Source: Lepidostoma basale
Taxonomy: Eukaryota > Arthropoda > Insecta > Trichoptera > Lepidostomatidae
Assembly (NCBI GenBank): GCA_022606425.2
Contig: JAHDVF020000892.1
Coordinates: forward strand, 62,001 to 126,000
Length of the DNA: 64,000 nucleotides
Reading direction: 5' to 3'
The notes under the pieces are model-generated. The model did no database searches. It saw only the letters and a program-made list of their open reading frames with translations, and was not told the DNA's origin. The first letter of the stretch is position 1. Each line of letters begins with the position of its first letter. A program made the position numbers and the translations under genes. Shown here one piece after another: positions 31,604 through 43,080 of this stretch.

Positions 31604-31860
31604 ATTTTTTTGTTGAATCGCTCTTTACATCACGACAGCATGAACCAAATCGATGTAAAGGGTATTATAGCTATCATAGTGATTCTCGTGATATATGATA
31701 GGCAGCTAATCTACCGCCATTTCATTGTTACGTGACTTCTACACCAGACCAAAGACAGTGTGACAATCACACTGCCTTCACCGGGAATCGAACCCGGAAC
31801 CTTCGGGGTGGCAGTCAATGCACTTACCACTCGGCCACGAAGGTCATCAAGGTGGACACA
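31604..31860 (-). mobile_element. tRNA-derived SINE S1, copy 1, with clear A and B boxes
   Basis: On the - strand the A box TGGCCGAGTGG (31837-31827) and B box GGTTCGATTCC (31794-31784) match pol III consensus and lie in a tRNA-like head. The body follows (CACACTGTCTTTGGTCTGG) and the 3' end is GATGTAAAGAGCGATTCAAC plus an A-run. A second copy is at 40438-40680. It cannot be a functional tRNA: the sequence between the boxes does not fold into a clean anticodon arm. Confidence 0.82.
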
Positions 31861-32017
31861 GATAGATACATGAAAATAATAAATAAATAAATAATGGTCA
31901 AAGAGTAAATGGAACAAAAAATAGAGGAAGGCCGAGGAAAACGTATCACGATAAAGTAAATCAAATATTGAATGTAGGGCACGTAAGGAGTCGGAGAAAT
32001 CGACTTGCGTACATGAC

Positions 32018-32260
32018 AAGAATACTCCTAATCAAGACCTATGTATGGAATATCTTGATGTACGGCTGCGAGACATGGTGCCTATCCGAAAGAGGTGGTG
32101 CCTATCCGAAAGACATGGTGCCTATCCGTCCACCTTTTGGTGGACGTGCGCTGCTCATCCATCATATGCAGATTTCAAAAGAGCCGCACAAGACAGGGAA
32201 GAATGGAAGAGAAGAATAGAAGAAATTGCTGCAAACCAATCCCAGGATTGAAACTTTCTT
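32018..32260 (+). mobile_element. LineC 3' fragment inserted in LineA
   Basis: Encodes KTYVWNILMYGCETWCLSER and, after a short direct repeat of GGTGCCTATCCGAAAGA, SYADFKRAAQDREEWKRRIE and a CCAATCCCAGGATTGAAAC end. Confidence 0.72.
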
Positions 32261-33109
32261 ACTAATAAACATGACACGATATATGAGAGAAGTATGTCAG
32301 GAAAGAAAAGTGTGGCGGTCCATTATTTCTGCCTACTCCTTCGGAGAGACAGCTTGATGGTTAGTTAGATAGTTTAGTTAGTATCTTTGAATCAAATAAT
32401 TATAATACGTCATATCGTCGACCCGCGTGGCGGAGAGAACATGCAGAGAGACCCGTTTATCATGACAAACTTGTTTTCTCTAATCTATATTATGGCAATA
32501 CATCCCATGTACAATTCAAACGCGACTGTTTAGTTTTCGAATTTGATTAATTTGGTCACGCCACGTATTCCTCTATAATTAATAACAATGAATAATGCAG
32601 TGAATGTGTATCTATTTCGGGGTGACAGAATGACACTCGAACGGGATTAACACACGAACTCGTGTGATAATTTCGGATTTAGATACTGAAGCTATACTCT
32701 TTAATCTCGCAATCAAAATTAAACCACAGATAGCAGTTGATCACTAACAGTAACAAAACAGTTCATTTGATTTATTTAACATTATTGTATGGATTTTAGT
32801 TTAACGCACGACGGATGATTGAATGATTTTCGCTTTATTCCTGATATTATATAAAAATTTGTTTAGATTTAACACAGAAAGTATAGATATACTGGTATGA
32901 ATATTTCATTAATAAAAATTAATTATTCTTAGGTATCAAAAGAGCTTAATTTTATCAAATAAAGGATCACCGTCAAAAACGTAAAAACTTTAGGGAAGTT
33001 TTGTAGTCCAACTAGAGAGGTTTCATTCGATTTGTATATCCATTGCATTCCGCTAACATTTTCATTTCGGTTTTCCAGGAAGTAATTTACTTCCTGGAAA
33101 GTAAATGAA

Positions 33110-33350
33110 GAGAGTATGTTAAAAAAAGTATATGTTCACGATGTAAATGGAACTAGAAATAGAGGAAGACGGAGGAAACGTGGCAGATCAAATAAATCAA
33201 ATATGGAAAGTTGGCCACGTAAGAAGTCAGAGAAATCGACGCGCATGACACGATGTATGAATGTTGAGAAAGCGAGAGAAATAAAATTGTGGCACTCCAT
33301 TCTTTCTGCCGACCCCTTTGGTGAGACGGCGTGATGTTAGTTTGTAAGTT
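33110..33350 (+). mobile_element. LineA 3' fragment
   Basis: [19 protein letters not shown] through ADPFGETA with small deletions, ending TTAGTTTG. It is preceded by a 13-bp hairpin TTTCCAGGAAGTAA at 33075-33103. Confidence 0.75.
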
Positions 33351-33479
33351 ACTTAAATTAATTAAAAAATATGTTTTCGATAATCATTGCAGTTTTTTTT
33401 GTGATTGACATGTTTCCTTTTGAAATGGAATTAGTTAATAAACCAAATACAAATATCTGAATTTGTGTATCTTTGGTAT

Positions 33480-33800
33480 ATAAGACCGAATAAGAAACAC
33501 CGAGATACGTAAAAGGTCGGGAGTTACGGATGTCATCAAAAGGGTGGCTAAGCTCAAATGATCATTTGCGGGACATGTTGTCAGACTGGTAGACCAAAAA
33601 TGGACCAGAAAGGTAGTGGAGAAAGGTTTCTATGTTATTCACTTCTATGTCAAGATCTCCACGTAGAGATCTTGTGAGTATTGAAGAAGCAGAGGGCAAA
33701 ATTGCCGGTGACTGGATACGCAGGGCATAAGATAACAATATATGGAAAAGTATGGGAGAGGCATATGTCTAACAGTGGACGACATCGGCTGTATGAGTAA
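33480..33800 (+). mobile_element. LineF 3' fragment
   Basis: Decayed coding sequence ending in MGEAYV.QQWTTSA-type residues (33752-33795) before TGAGTAAGTAAATAAA. Confidence 0.65.
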
Positions 33801-34034
33801 GTAAATAAATTACACGTATGTACTTAAATATTTAAATAACTGGTTTGTTAAAATTTGAAATCGTTAAAAGCATTCAGCAAAACCTTTGTTAATGACATCT
33901 ATATTAATAATTTAAACATAGCTTTTGAAGTTTTGATTTGTTCGAGGTATGTACTTTAATAGTAAAATTAATAAAGCATAGATTTTAACGAATAAATGTT
34001 TGACTTCGGTGGCTTCGTAAAAATCGAATATTAG

Positions 34035-34290
34035 TTAGTGTTTTATTTTACTGTTAAAATTTAAAACACTGTTATAATATTACAATTTCTTTTTATTCAC
34101 TGAGAGTGTCGCGCGAACTTAAAAAGAGTTTATTGTAACACCTGATGATGCCAACATCGGTTGGCGAAACAGCTGTCGCGTCACTCTTAGTGAATAAAAA
34201 GGAATTGTGATATATTAGCAGTGTTTTAAATTTTAACAGTAATAATGTTGAACTATCATAGTGTTTCGGCCAAAACCATGGACTGTTTTA
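34035..34290. repeat. HHL-III hairpin element, perfect CUGAUGA core
   Basis: Inverted arms 34047-34113 and 34178-34250 share CACTGTTATAATAT and TTATTCACTGAGAGTG. The core lies between them on the + strand: CTGATGA (34142-34148), T, GCCAAC-ATCG-GTTGGC, GAAAC (34166-34170), ACAGCTGT, C34177. Stem I proper is imperfect (GTAACAC against GCGTCAC), and about 26 bp separate the left arm from the core. AATAAAAAG follows 16 nt after the cleavage position. Confidence 0.78.
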
Positions 34291-34433
34291 TTTTATTTCA
34301 ATTATGGTTAATACTAAGTATGTCCTTTACATATTATCTAATAATATACCTTTGGGTATAAATACTTTAATTAACACGATTATAAATCAAAACAAATGAA
34401 AATATACAAATTATATTAAAATATACTAAGCGG

Positions 34434-34443
34434 GCGCCATCTA
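34434..34443 (-). promoter_or_regulatory. TAGATGGCGC decamer (CTCF-like core)
   Basis: Matches the YAGRKGGCRS core used for CTCF motifs. Identical decamers occur at 25685-25694 (+) and 40796-40805 (-). Binding is inference only. Confidence 0.25.
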
Positions 34444-35099
34444 TTGATATATTACAAAAATAAAATGTCTTTCCTCTTATACAAGTGGTACTTATGAATG
34501 TGTGTAGAAATTACAAAATACGTGAAATAATATCAAATTCATATTTGAAACCTCATTTCCTCCATTTAGGCAGAAAATGTTAACAGACTAAGATTTTCAT
34601 TTCAAAAAAACATAATTCATTATAATAATGACTTAATTTAAGCTTAACGTCGTAATTTATATGATAAGAGCGATAATTTAACGTTCTGTTTATTAAAATT
34701 TAAGTGAAAATTTAGTCTGAGCAATAATGTCTGACTTATTAAAACACTCAATGGAAAAGCGTAAGAAGTCAGGAAAATGCAAGTTGTTTAATATAAATAA
34801 AACAAAAAAAAAATCGGATAAAAATAATAATCAGAGATTTTTAAATATAGTTTGAGAATACTCTTTGGAAATTGAAAATAACGTTGTTTATATTCCAAAT
34901 TATTTTTATGTTTTTTCCTAATTACAATTTTATATTGTCATTTAATTATTATTATTGATTAATATTATTTATTAGTTCTAACTGATAAAAAAATATTATT
35001 AGTACTTATAGCAATTAGTCCCGGCTATTTTTAAAAATATAAATGTATTGTTTCTTTGTATTGTATCGATTTTAAAATGTGATTTTTTATTAGTTTTTC
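34444..35099. other. AT-rich, no feature seen
   Basis: Mostly A/T runs with no repeat family from elsewhere in the window. Confidence 0.35.
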
Positions 35100-35375
35100 T
35101 TAAACTAACTAACTAACTAACCATCACGCCGTCTCCCCGAAGGGGTAGGCAGAAAGAATGGACTGCCACACTTTTCTTTCCTGACATATTTCTCTCCGTT
35201 CCTTCACAGAGTATCCTCACATTCGTCTAAGAGATATCATTTCTTCTGCATTTATTATTATTATTATAAGGAGAATCCATACATCGAGAGAAGTATAATA
35301 CTTCAGGAAAAAACAGTTCGGCGGTCCATTGTATCTGCCAACCCCGTCGGAGAGACGGCATGATGGTTGGTTAGT
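35100..35375. mobile_element. Two convergent LineA tips, tails outward
   Basis: 35106-35265 is a - strand LineA 3' end (TAACTAACTAACCATCACGC). 35278-35375 is a + strand tip ending GGTTGGTTAGTTAGTT. They meet at a TTATTATTATTATAAG junction. Confidence 0.72.
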
Positions 35376-36059
35376 TAGTTATTGAAGAGGTTTTTATCAA
35401 TGTTCAATTAACAATAAATAAATAAATTGTAAAAAAAAAGCTAAGAGCTGGAGGGACAGCTGGATCTCATCATCCGACGAGATATGATTTCTGTGTCACA
35501 GATCGTCAGATCTATTAAAAGAAGAAGAAGAAAAAGTAAAAAATAAATTGTTGCAGATTTAATTCACAATACTTCCGTAGATAAATATGCGTAAGAATGT
35601 TAGGGTAATAAAGCAAGAATTTTAAGTGGGCAACTCATGCATAAAACATGAGAACCACGTTAATTCATACGCGACGATGCGTCTTGTGATGTAGAAAGAG
35701 TTGGTTTGCGAATAACGCTTTTTGCTTTAGCGGTAGTGCGGATTCGATTCTTATTTTTTTATATAAATTCCGGATATACTCTGCACCCCGCCGAATATGT
35801 GGCGTGATTTTTTGCAAGATAACTATGATGTAACGTTAAAACGTGGACCGCCGTCGTAATGGCTTTTCTCTCAAGGAAATTACAATCATTCGCTATTCGG
35901 AGCACGTACAACATTTCCGCTTTCCATGGAATTCTAATAATGTAGAAAAACATATTTAATTTGCATCCACCAAGGGAAATATTCGGGGTTTATTGGAACA
36001 CGTTGCTTCAAAGGGCGACTCTTTTTTTTTTAAACAAAATTGTGTTTGGGTGCTAAATT

Positions 36060-36560
36060 GTTCATCACAAAACATAAAAATAAAAATAAATAGTTGGCTC
36101 TTAAACAATGATATTTTCTTCGGTCTCCCGACGTTGGCAATTACTTCTGTAAAGGCTTCTCTGTATTCCGACGCCCGGAATAACTCCTCCACGCCCGGAA
36201 TAACGCCTCTACGCGGGATATCGAGGGAGAGTAGCGTAGCTTAAATGTGGTCTAGGTCCCCCTTGGTTGCAAATTTACATATGTTATTATTATTATTATT
36301 TAACGTAAATTCCGCATGGACGGGGGACGGACCTAGGGAATGCACGAGTGAAGCTGACGAAAGGCGCCGCTGAGCCTATAACAGCTTCGGGCAAGCGGAG
36401 AGAGCCCTCTATGGCTCGGCCATTTTAAAAAACTCCTCCACGCTCTTTATTCCAGTCCAATATTTGATGTTGCGCAGCCAAGACGTTTGTCTTCGGCCAG
36501 GACCACGTCATGCCTATATTTTACCCATTGACATAAGTTGGAAGATCTCGTATTTGTCTC
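36060..36560. mobile_element. Cluster of small LINE tips (LineB -, unnamed +, LineC/B -)
   Basis: The - strand reads MEELFRASEYREAFTEVIAN near 36100-36190 (LineB). 36295-36430 on + reads as a GAAEPITASGK-type tip also seen at 61040-61160. 36430-36560 on - again resembles LineB/C (complement of GTCCAATATTTGATGTTGCG). Confidence 0.55.
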
Positions 36561-36719
36561 TATAATGTCTCAATATCTCGTAATAAAATATTGTATGAGT
36601 TCAAAATCCATTTTTTAATCAACAATAAAATAGAAGCAATCAGATTCAAACATTTCTTCTATCCATAAACTTAGTATTATAATACAAATATTAGAATAAA
36701 ATTAATTACAAAATATTAT

Positions 36720-36943
36720 ATAATTAACACTAATTATAACGTCAGTTTTCTAGAAGTTTTATTCTATTTTATGGGAATGACATGTTTCGCCCTTCTAAGG
36801 CATTATCAAAACATTTGAAAATGTCTTAGAAGGGCGAAACATGTCATTCCCATAAAATATAATAAAACTTCTAGAAAACTGACTTTTTCATTCGTATTAA
36901 TTATATCATATAGAGTTTTACATCATTCTTCAAGAAACAATAA
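36720..36943. repeat. HHL-IV hairpin element with perfect 12-bp target duplication
   Basis: ACAAAATATTAT at 36708-36719 and 36944-36955 flanks the unit. Orientation is opposite to the 28432 copy: the unique end CATCATTCTTCAAGAAACAATAA is on the right. Both arms keep GGGCGAAACATGTCATTCC; the core is TTGATAA on the left arm (- strand) and TTGAAAA on the right. Confidence 0.85.
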
Positions 36944-36961
36944 ACAAAATATTATTATTGT

Positions 36962-37075
36962 TGTTATTCTTCTTCCTCTTAGTTTATGTCGTATGACCTT
37001 TTTGGGCTATCCTGGGATAATGATGTCCAGCCATCTTTCCATCTTTTTGGCGGCCTTCCTGGTCAAACTCTATTA
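36962..37075 (-). mobile_element. LineD 3' tip
   Basis: TTCTTCTTCCTC tail complement, then CCATCTTTCCATCTTTTTGG, the GRPPKRWKDGW block reversed. Confidence 0.6.
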
Positions 37076-37099
37076 TTGTAATATGTACATTGTAAATAT

Positions 37100-37265
37100 T
37101 TTTGTTGGTAATTGAATTTTCTTAGTAGAAGTTCATTGTAATTAATTAAAATAAAATATAAAGTACCTTTATAAAATATATTTAGATAAATTCAACCTGA
37201 TTTTATGGCTTCGACCAGATTCGGCAGCTCGCTGCTATCTTCTGGTGGCTGACCAGAAGGTGGAA
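37100..37265. repeat. HHL-V remnant
   Basis: Shares the TTTTCTTAGTAGAAGTTCAT end of the 29840 copy and a damaged GCTTCGACCAGATTCGGCAG core (GAAAC mutated to GAATC on the - strand). Confidence 0.55.
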
Positions 37266-38339
37266 TTTTGGCAAAAAATAAGATTTTTAATGTATTTCGT
37301 ATAATTATTCTACTAATTTGATTCACAGTTTCGATCGTTTTCGGTAGCTCAATTCGAGACACTTTTTAATGACATGAAATTGCGTTGACGATGACAGATT
37401 TTAATAAGCGATGTTGTCAAGAGATCAAAATGACTGGCTTAAATCATTAGCACAGGTAAAAAAATCGCATATTTATATTATCTGAGCCCATAAAAAATTA
37501 CAATGAAAGATGATCATTCATTCTAGTGTAAAAGAAGTTGAGGTCCAACACTGGAGGTGGTATTTACATTTATTTATTCAGAGCGGAACTTGTGACTCCA
37601 ACCTTCCGCTTCTGAGTCCACCCCCTTCCACACTTATGAATAATACACAAAATTTTGATTATTTCCCAGAAATTGGTATCATTAGAGCTACCCTTGAAAC
37701 TTCTTAAAGTACTCCTTCGCCTGCTTCAGATCATTAGTGACATTCAAGATAATCGCGAGAATTTTCTTTCCTTCGTGCACAAAGGTGTATAAGTAAAAAA
37801 TATATCAATGAAAACGTATTTTTTTTTTTAAAAACATATATTTTAAGGCGATGATATATTTCTCTTTGCTAGGGTAATATCAATTGGATATTAATATACC
37901 TTAGCAAAGGGGTTCAAAGGGATAGTAGGGCTACGATGGGGTATGTTTTACTGGAAAGTATGCCTCTACAATATGTCGTAAGGCGCCATGTTGCATTTAC
38001 AACAGCAACACTACTATCAAGTCCAACTCTCTAGCGTCCACGAGAGGTCTTTTTAAAGACCCCGCGAACCCCAGGCAATGTGGCACATAATACTTAGTGC
38101 CATAGCAGATAGAGAGACGACGAATGGACAGCTTCCAGCGCCATAAAACTGGATACACCCAGCTAAGGGAAGGTAACCCTGACAGAAAATCCTCCAGAGA
38201 AGGCAAGGGGATACCACTCTGGATATTTTTCCGCAGGTCATCACTATGAAGGGTGATAGTCAACGTTAGTGAGACCTGACAGGAAACAGAAAGAAGAAGA
38301 AGATACCTTAGCAAGCCGAAGCATCTAATTCCTATAAAC

Positions 38340-38950
38340 TAACTAACTTACTAACCATCACGCCGTTTCCGATGGACCGACAAACCGTTCTGTCCTGACA
38401 TACCTCTCGAATGTGACCGCATTTAAATATTTGATTCATTTGGTCATGTCATGCTTTCCTTCATCTCTTTCCATTCACACTGCTTGTATACAGCATTTTA
38501 ACAATTTTTCTCTCTTCCATTCGTTCCATATGTCCAAACCATCTCAGGGATCCTTTTTTAATTTTATTAATGATGCAATCATCTGCCTTACACTTCTTCC
38601 TTATTTTGTCGTTCGTTATTCCATCATATATCGTTTTCCTGCACATTTTCCTTAGTGATCTCATTTCTACGGCGTTTATCATACTTTCATCTTTTTTTGC
38701 CAGCTCCAAGCTTCACTTCCATAAATAAGAGTTAGCACTAGAACTCCATTATGTACTGCCATATTTGCATTAGTTGAAATATTTCTAATTGCAGTGATGA
38801 CTTAGAGAGCGCCATTAATTTTGTTCCCAGCACCGACCTTGTAAACATGCTTCCCAGATAGTTAAATTCGGTAACTTGCTCCAGTTTCTCACCGTTTGCG
38901 TTTATGTCACAAATAGTCAAACATTATTATTTATCAAATACCATCACTTT
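38340..38950 (-). mobile_element. LineA fragment with TTAG tail
   Basis: The - strand encodes TICDINANGEKLEQVTEFNY, then [20 protein letters not shown] and [20 protein letters not shown]. Deletions remove the NRRACM block; the tail shows as AACTAACTTACTAACC. Confidence 0.82.
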
Positions 38951-39599
38951 AGACTTGGACGCATTCATAGCATTACACATTCAGTTCCTATAAAATACAA
39001 TAATACTTATAGAAAACAAACGCGACAATTAAAAAAAAATTGAGATATTCTGACAGGTTCAAAATTAAACAATTAATAATGTTGAAGAAGCGTTTCCTCC
39101 AAAACAATGAATTATCTAAATAATTATGTTATAAAAAAATCTGTGAATAAACTAGAATGCACCAAATATATAATGGATGAAGATAAATTTAAAAACATTA
39201 TTACATTTCAAGAATAAAAATAATGATTTTTCATGTTTGTAAAAACATGCGTGAGAACTAGTTAATGTTTCCGTGCATCAGAAAGTGTTAGAGACATGTT
39301 TTGATTATTTCTAACACGAAGGTTAATATGCATATAGTTTCGTTAAAATTATAAATTCAAAAGAAAGATTTAAGATTTATGTTCTGACATATAAGCTTTT
39401 TAAAATCATTAATAACACATATTTGCTAACAGGCTAAGTTAATATGTAAAAATATACATTTTCGTCACCATTATTTTTACTTGGTGTTACGTACAAGATG
39501 CTCATCTATAAAATAAAATATTCTCATACATTAGTTTCAATCCTAGAGATTGGTTTGCACTAAAGTCTTTAAATTAGATTAGACTAGTTATTGGGATAC
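38951..39599. other. AT-rich, no gene seen
   Basis: Only a short LineC-like tip is noted: TTTCAATCCTAGAGATTGG at 39535-39553, on the - strand. Confidence 0.35.
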
Positions 39600-40260
39600 C
39601 TGACTACAGTGGGTCAGTATTGCATTTGACCGGCCGTAACGTTGAAAGGGTGGAAAATTTTAAATAATTCGGCAGCATACTAACACAATCTCTTGACCCA
39701 GATGTAGAGATAAAATGCAGAATTGAGGCAGCAAAAGCTACGTTTAATAAAATGAAATCACTCTTCTGCAATGATAACGTAAACTTGAAACTCCGCCAGA
39801 GAATGATCAAATGCTATGTGTGGTCTGTTTTATTGTACGGGTGTGAAACGTGGACCTTGAAAGTTAACTCAATGAACAGACTGGAAGCATTTGAAATGTG
39901 GCTCCATCGCCGAATGCTCAGAGTTCCCTGGACGGACATGGTTACCAATACCGAAGTCCTGAGACGAGCTAGAGTTGACAGGGAACTGTTATCAACTATC
40001 AAGGTTCGTAAGATCTCACATCTGGGTCATATACTGCGTGTGGAAAAGTACCACCTTCTCCAACTGATATTGGAGGGGAAAATTGAGGGACGCCGAGGGC
40101 TCGGAAGGAGACAAATGTCCTGGCTGCGAAACGTGAGGGAGTGGACCGGCATCCGAAGTGTGGAGGAGCTGTTCCGAGCGGCGCAGGACAGGAACAGGTT
40201 CGCCGAGGTGATCGCCAACGTTGGGGGGACCCGACAGGGCACTTGAAGAAGAAAAAGATT
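39600..40260 (+). mobile_element. LineB, best copy, 164-residue open frame
   Basis: From 39600 the frame reads VERVENFK.FGSILTQSLDP with one stop, then opens at 39752: [80 protein letters not shown] and IANVGGTRQGT, stop at 40244. The 3' end is TGAAGAAGAAAAAG. This is the post-RT C-terminal region of a LINE polyprotein, not a host gene. Confidence 0.88.
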
Positions 40261-40437
40261 GGGATACCACTTAGGTCTTTTAAATGTGGTAGATTCCCGT
40301 TGTTTTCCACACAAGAGATTATTACTGTACAGATGTTTTAAGCAATTGATTCTCATACAATAATATGAAAAAATATATATTTATTTTTTATAAATATAAC
40401 ATGTATTGCTGCTGATGTCAAGTTTATTTATGTATAT

Positions 40438-40680
40438 ACGACCGTCGTGGGAGAGTGGCAAATCTTTGACTGCCACACTGAAGGTTCTGGAATCAATTCC
40501 CAGCGATGGCAGTGTAATTGTCACACTGTCTTTAGTCTGGTGAAAAATTCACTTAAGAATAAATGGCAATATATTAGTTACCTATCACTTGTCATGAGAA
40601 ACAATATGATAGAAAGGTATACCCTTTACATCGATTTGGCCCGCGCTGTAATGATGTAAAGAGCGATTCAACAAAATAAT
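40438..40680 (+). mobile_element. tRNA-derived SINE S1, copy 2
   Basis: Head with GTGGGAGAGTGG and a decayed B box (GGAATCAATTCC), the same body as copy 1 (TCACACTGTCTTTAGTCTGG, TTTACATCGATTTGG) and the same end GATGTAAAGAGCGATTCAAC. Confidence 0.78.
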
Positions 40681-41314
40681 AATATGAAGAAAAAAATTGG
40701 TTCGCCCAGTAAACTGCAAATTTGCACGATTGAATCATATTTTTAGAAAAAAAGTAACGCGGTTAAAGGTCTGCGTTTGAGATCAATACAACAAAGCGCC
40801 ATCTATGGAGAATTTAAATAATAACCCCATTAGGTAAACGTCGGATCAAGGCAGAGCGAAATTTTATATTCAGACAATAAAAAAGAGCAATATAAATATT
40901 CAGATTCGGGAAATGATGCTAGATTGTGCACATAATTCAGTTTTAATACAATAAAAGACTTCGAGTTATGAAATGGCATGTTAGAAGTTCAAGGTTCAAA
41001 TCAAAAGTTGTTTCCTGGTTAGGCACGGAGGTCCCAAAAACCAAAATAAGTTTGAATGTTGTTTAATATTTAAGTGATGTTTGACAATATATTTCATTAT
41101 AAGCTTGTTTTAAATAAGACCGGTTTCGTCTACACAACATATTAATTTCCTATTAATGTATGAATACTGTGACCAAACGTCCCGTTTTCACCGGGACAGA
41201 CCCGTTTTCAGGCAGCGTGTCCCGGTGTTCCCGAAAACAGCTCCGGGGCGCCAAAATGTCCCGTTTTCGAAAAGAAAGAAACTCGCAGTAGATTTAAAAA
41301 AAATATTAGTTAGA

Positions 41315-41895
41315 AAGTTTCAATCCTGGGATTGGTATGCAGCAATTTCTTCTATTCTTCTCTTCCATTCTTCCCTGTCTTGTGCGGCTCTTTTGAAATC
41401 TGCATAAGATGAGCAGCGCACGTCCACCAACAGGTCCACCAGGTACTCTCGGCGTGGACGTCCCCTAGAGTTTGTCCCCTCGGTCATACCCTCCATTATG
41501 GCATGCAATAGGCCTTCTTGACGTATTTTTTTTTTTTTTTTTAAAAAAGACTAATATCAAGGATTTAAATCAATGATATTAGAATTTATTTTACAATCTT
41601 CGATGTGAGCAGAAAATAGCTCATTATTATGAAGAAGGAATCTGGTCGTGTCCAGGCTTGAACCCATGTCCCCTGGATTAGGAGCCAAGCGTTCTATCCC
41701 CTAGACCACCACCCGATTACATGGCCGATCCATTTTGCACGCCTTTCGGACAAGGTCCTGAGCAGGTGCCTTCCTCCTTCGATTCCTTGAAGAACCTCCT
41801 CATTCGTGATGTGGTCTCTCCAGGAAATTCCTCATAGTGCGCAAATAAGACTCCTGGCGGTAGAATCTAGTACTAGTAGATGAAGACGTGAGCAT
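41315..41895 (-). mobile_element. LineC 3' fragment split by a SINE
   Basis: Proximal part 41315-41526 encodes MEGMTEGTNSRGRPRREYLV, RCSSYADFKRAAQDREEWKR, IAAYQSQD. Distal part 41737-41895 carries the RIGHVLRKACKMDRPCN-like block (GGCCGATCCATTTTGC on +). The SINE at 41527-41735 lies between. Confidence 0.78.
41527..41735 (-). mobile_element. tRNA-derived SINE S2, probably from tRNA-Arg(CCT)
   Basis: The - strand head contains A box TGGTCTAGGGG (41708-41698), an anticodon loop reading CTCCTAA (anticodon CCT), and B box GGGTTCAAGCC (41665-41655). A non-tRNA body follows and the unit ends in a long A-run (T-run at 41527-41543 on +). Confidence 0.78.
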
Positions 41896-42124
41896 GCGCA
41901 GTAAAATAATATAATATTTTTATTGCGATTGCGGATTAATACTCATAATGCATCTGACCATAAATAAAAGATATCTGAAGAGAAAACATACATTTTGCTC
42001 TTTGTTGACGTTTACAGAGTTGAAGCGATTAAAATTTCTTGTGTGAGAACCATTAGCTTCAAAAATGCCAATTTTGAAAATTTTCTCGAAAACAGCGCTG
42101 TATAAGTTGTCCAAATTTATTATT

Positions 42125-42900
42125 ATTGATGAATGTGTCTAAATCTAATAAAGTGATGGTTTTCGAGAAAGAAGAATGTATGACGATTTGTGATATAAGT
42201 GCGATGGGCGAGAAATTGGAGCAAGTTACCGGATTTACGTATCTGGGAAGCATGTTTACAAGAGACGGAAAAATGGAGAAAAACATTGAAAGAAGGGTTG
42301 GTGCTGGGAATAAAATAAATGGCGCACTCAAAATCATTGTTGCAAATAGAAATATATCCACAGAAGCAAAGATGGCAGTACACAATGGAATTCAAGTGTA
42401 AACCCTCATGCATGGAAGTGAAGCTTGGAGCTGGCAAATGAAGGATGAAAGCAGGATAAACGCCGTAAAAATGAGATCGCTAAGAAGAATGTGCGGGAAA
42501 ACGTTGTATGATAGAATACCGAACGATGAAATAAGAAAGAAATGTAAGGCAGATGACTGCATCACGGATAAAATTAAAAAAGGATCCCTGAGATGATTTG
42601 GACATATGGAACGAATGGATGAGAGTAGAATGGTTAAAAAGTTGTACACAAGCAGCGTGAGTGGAATAAGAAGCCGAGGACGACCGAGGAAAACATGGCA
42701 TGACCAAATTAATCAATTACTAAAAGGCGGCCACATTCGATGTCGGAATAATCGACGTGCGTGCATGGTACGATGTATGAATGTAGAGGAATCCCGAGAG
42801 GTATGCCAGGACAGAGCATTGTGGCGATCTATCCTCTCTGCCTACCCCTCCGGGGAAATGGCGTGATGGTTATTAGTTAGTTAGTTAGTTAAGTACCTAT
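42125..42900 (+). mobile_element. LineA with (TTAG)n tail, near full C-terminal region
   Basis: Frame 42126-42401 (KVMVFEKEECMTICDISAMG, GFTYLGSMFTRDGKMEKNIE), a stop, then [20 protein letters not shown], a stop at the WFGHMER tryptophan codon (TGG to TGA), and MERMDESRMVKKLYTSSVSG to SAYPSGEMA. Tail TTAGTTAGTTAGTTAAG. Confidence 0.88.
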
Positions 42901-43014
42901 ATTTTTTTTAGTAGTATTTAGTAGTAAGTACCTGTAGTTTTTTTTTAGTATCCCGATTTGGGGGGAAATAAATGGTCACGTAATGTATGAATGAAGTAAG
43001 AATAAATTAATATA

Positions 43015-43080
43015 TATTTATTGTTTCTTGAACAACAATGTAAAACTACATATTAAAAAATGAATACGAATGAATTCAAT
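43015..43080 (-). repeat. HHL-IV end fragment
   Basis: Contains TTTATTGTTTCTTGAACAAC, the unique end of the family, and the AATACGAATGAA block, without the core. Confidence 0.6.

Larger units (their letters stand above)
31400..32375 (+). mobile_element. LineA copy broken by a SINE and a LineC piece
   Basis: LineA sequence appears in three parts: 31400-31603 (CCGACCCTTATGTACGGAAG to the ATTAAGAT block), 31895-32017 (AAATAGAGGAAGGCCGAGG to CGTACATGACAAG) and 32265-32375 (ATATGAGAGAAGTATGTCAG to the GGTTAGTTAG tail). The first gap is the SINE at 31604-31860; the second is LineC sequence at 32018-32260. Confidence 0.75.

Noticed and set aside
31760..31860. Functional tRNA gene on the - strand
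   Set aside because: A and B boxes are present but the arms do not form a clean cloverleaf, and a second copy shares the non-tRNA body, so it is a SINE.
35956..36244. Opposing frames of 78 and 83 codons as small genes
   Set aside because: Both overlap a LineB tip read in the - frame; the + frame is its shadow.
39752..40246. Host gene of 164 aa
   Set aside because: Same protein block recurs in several decayed copies and ends in a GAA tail typical of LineB.
41156..41300. Minisatellite around GTCCCGTTTTC
   Set aside because: The motif recurs only three or four times at irregular spacing; not enough to call a tandem repeat.
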